DNA of 24,548 nt from Bacteroidales bacterium UBA7258 (GTDB lineage Bacteria; Bacteroidota; Bacteroidia; Bacteroidales; UBA932): positions 1-24,548 of the forward strand of contig DKSK01000017.1 of NCBI GenBank assembly GCA_002472565.1, written 5' to 3'. Made by a program: the position numbers and the translations under genes. Below, piece after piece: positions 23,415-24,548 of the stretch. Position 1 is the stretch's first letter; every line of letters starts with the position of its first letter. Under the pieces are notes generated by a model, which saw only the letters and a list, made by a program, of their open reading frames with translations, ran no database searches and had not been told where the DNA came from.

Positions 23415-24167
23415 ATTTGATAAATGTGCGTTTTACGGGCGTCTATGGGTGCCGAGTGGTTTGCAAGCCGTGGCGACAGGAGCGTGAGGCAGTGCGCGGG
23501 GCGTATTGCCTCACACAACCTTATCACCACCGCTTGCTCACAGATGATGTGATGATTCAGGCAATAAGCCGTGTCAGTGGTCCGCGGATCCACAGACACA
23601 ACACATCGCCTTGTGCTGTTTACCGGTTGTCCGACTGATTCCGTGCTGCACACCGATTCAGCTTCGGGCAGTTCTGATATTGGATATAATGTCCGGCTCC
23701 AGCCGGAAACGGCTACAACGCCAGAGCAAAGCGAGGGCAAGCCTTCGCTCGACTCTCGCGTTGTCGCCTCTCTTTGGAATACCAGTCTGCAAACGATGAC
23801 TGTGGCCGCTTCAAGGCTGACACTTTGAAACGGCAAGGGTCAACGGTGGTCGGTTCTTTCCCTTGAAGATTTTGAGCCTCGGCAGGGACAGGCGTTTTGG
23901 CGTGCGAAGTTACTGCGTCCGGGAGGAACGTCAAGTGACGCTGTGCTTGTGGTCGGCGTCCGCACTCGTGAGCCTCCGCATTTTTTCTCCCTCAATTCCG
24001 AAAAAATGGGTATCCCTCGCTTGCCGCTGACTACACACTTGCCTTATTCTCCCTGTTGGCCGCAGTTGTGGGACTGCACGAAAAACGGCCAGCCCTGCCG
24101 GAGAAGCTCAAAGAGCTTCAAACAAAAGGGAGAAAAATTAACTCAAACGCTCAAACATAAAAAGACT
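23415..24167. other. Gene-free, hairpin-rich region
   Basis: About 750 bp with only short overlapping frames of unlikely composition on both strands. It contains several strong inverted repeats: GTGAGGCA/TGCCTCAC (23484-23514), CCGGCT/AGCCGG (23693-23706), AGCGAGGGC/GCCTTCGCT with a 2-nt loop (23730-23749) and ATTTTTTC/GAAAAAAT (23980-24007). This could be a long regulatory leader, an origin-type region or a structured RNA of the element. I see no protein-coding signal. Confidence 0.45.
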
Positions 24168-24548
24168 ATGCACAGCACTATTTATCAAATAAGTACCGAG
24201 CCGATAGCCGAGAACGACTATCTGAACATCGACCGTATTGTGGCAGGAGAAAACGCCTCTATATCCTATGTGTGCGAAAACTCCGAGGACGGACGCAAAT
24301 TCGACATCCGTTTTCTTCTTGAACATATCCTGCCGAAAGGTATGTTTACGTCCACCGATGAAAACACCCTTACCTACAATGGAGGCTTCGCAATATGGCG
24401 GAAATCCCATTTCGACAACATCAAGGCTATATCTGCCGAACTTACCCCTGCAAACGTGATGAAATGGAACGGACCAATAGGGCAACTGAAAAAAGCCATT
24501 ATCAATCCGCTTGGCGTTGACGCTCTTTTCGTGACCGAGTTCTATGGT
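24168..24548 (+). CDS. N-terminal part of a protein of unknown function (runs off the window)
   Basis: An open frame of 127 codons from the ATG at 24168 to the window end without a stop, so the gene is partial at its 3' end. The translation begins MHSTIYQISTEPI and contains FDIRFLLEHILPKGMF, YNGGFAIWRKSHFDNIKA and LGVDALFVTEFYG, a well-formed mixed alpha/beta composition. There is no signal peptide or transmembrane segment. It resembles, from memory, conserved hypothetical proteins carried by Bacteroides conjugative transposons, but I cannot attach a named domain. It follows the hairpin-rich gene-free region and is the first clear gene of the putative element on this side. The opposite-strand frame over the same stretch is a shadow. 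Confidence 0.7.
   Translation, partial: MHSTIYQISTEPIAENDYLNIDRIVAGENASISYVCENSEDGRKFDIRFLLEHILPKGMFTSTDENTLTYNGGFAIWRKSHFDNIKAISAELTPANVMKWNGPIGQLKKAIINPLGVDALFVTEFYG

Larger units (their letters stand above)
23126..24548. mobile_element. Possible end of an integrative conjugative element
   Basis: Right of tRNA-Ser the sequence changes character. It shows the second hairpin (23126-23162), an imperfect inverted repeat CTTTTG...CAAAAG (23176-23228), and GCAAAGTTAAT (23354-23364) facing ATTCACTTTGC (23404-23414), 10 of 11 complementary. Then comes a long gene-free stretch and a gene that I associate with Bacteroides conjugative transposons. A tRNA 3' end is a classic integration site, and TTTGC-containing sites recall CTnDOT-type cores. 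No integrase, excisionase, mob or tra gene is visible here, and the element's extent and exact end are unknown. Confidence 0.4.

Noticed and set aside
23360..23836. Several overlapping 60-160-codon frames on both strands
   Set aside because: Mutually overlapping, rich in Ser, Arg and Thr, no domain or start signal. The region fits noncoding hairpin-rich DNA better.

Overview
The window looks like a chromosomal segment of a Bacteroidales-type bacterium (phylum Bacteroidota). The supporting signs are promoters of the form TTTG-N19/20-TAnnTTTG, few Shine-Dalgarno sequences, an asnB-gltB-gltD nitrogen operon, a 3' remnant of a TonB-receptor-like outer-membrane beta-barrel gene, and a right end that resembles a Bacteroides conjugative transposon. 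I cannot name the genus.

Positions 1-6534 hold metabolic and secreted-protein genes. A GlpT-like organophosphate antiporter and a glycerol-1-phosphate-dehydrogenase-type enzyme are co-oriented on the minus strand. They diverge from mtlD, and two back-to-back consensus promoters lie in the shared intergenic region. Two exported, probably beta-propeller proteins of unknown function follow, divergently transcribed. Positions 6552-14193 form a compact minus-strand operon, asnB-gltB-gltD, for assimilating amide nitrogen into asparagine and glutamate. Upstream of asnB lies a leader of degenerate repeats.

Positions 14512-23185 look like a small accessory island between two paralogous tRNA-Ser(UGA) genes. 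Both tRNA genes share the same promoter architecture, the same terminator hairpin and similar further flanks. The left copy has two mismatches in its acceptor stem and the right copy is perfect. Between them is a four-gene minus-strand operon that resembles a restriction or defence system. In order of transcription it encodes: an adenine-methylase-like protein with SAM-binding motifs but no NPPY; a 1447-residue fusion of a GIY-YIG-like module, an SF2 helicase and an N6-adenine methylase containing NPPY; a free-standing GIY-YIG protein with a DUF4357/RAMA-like tail; and a membrane-anchored SHOCT protein with a glycine zipper. The two methylase-like proteins look reciprocally incomplete. The C-terminal third of the fusion is much more AT-rich than the rest, which suggests exchange of the specificity region. 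Two small unknown genes flank the operon.

Just left of the second tRNA are the 3' ends of two vanished genes, an outer-membrane beta-barrel protein and a second asnB, so this is a site of repeated insertion and deletion. To the right of the second tRNA lie about 1.1 kb without a convincing gene but rich in inverted repeats, then the start of a gene that runs off the window at 24548. I interpret this as one end of an integrative conjugative element, but no integrase or transfer gene is visible inside the window.
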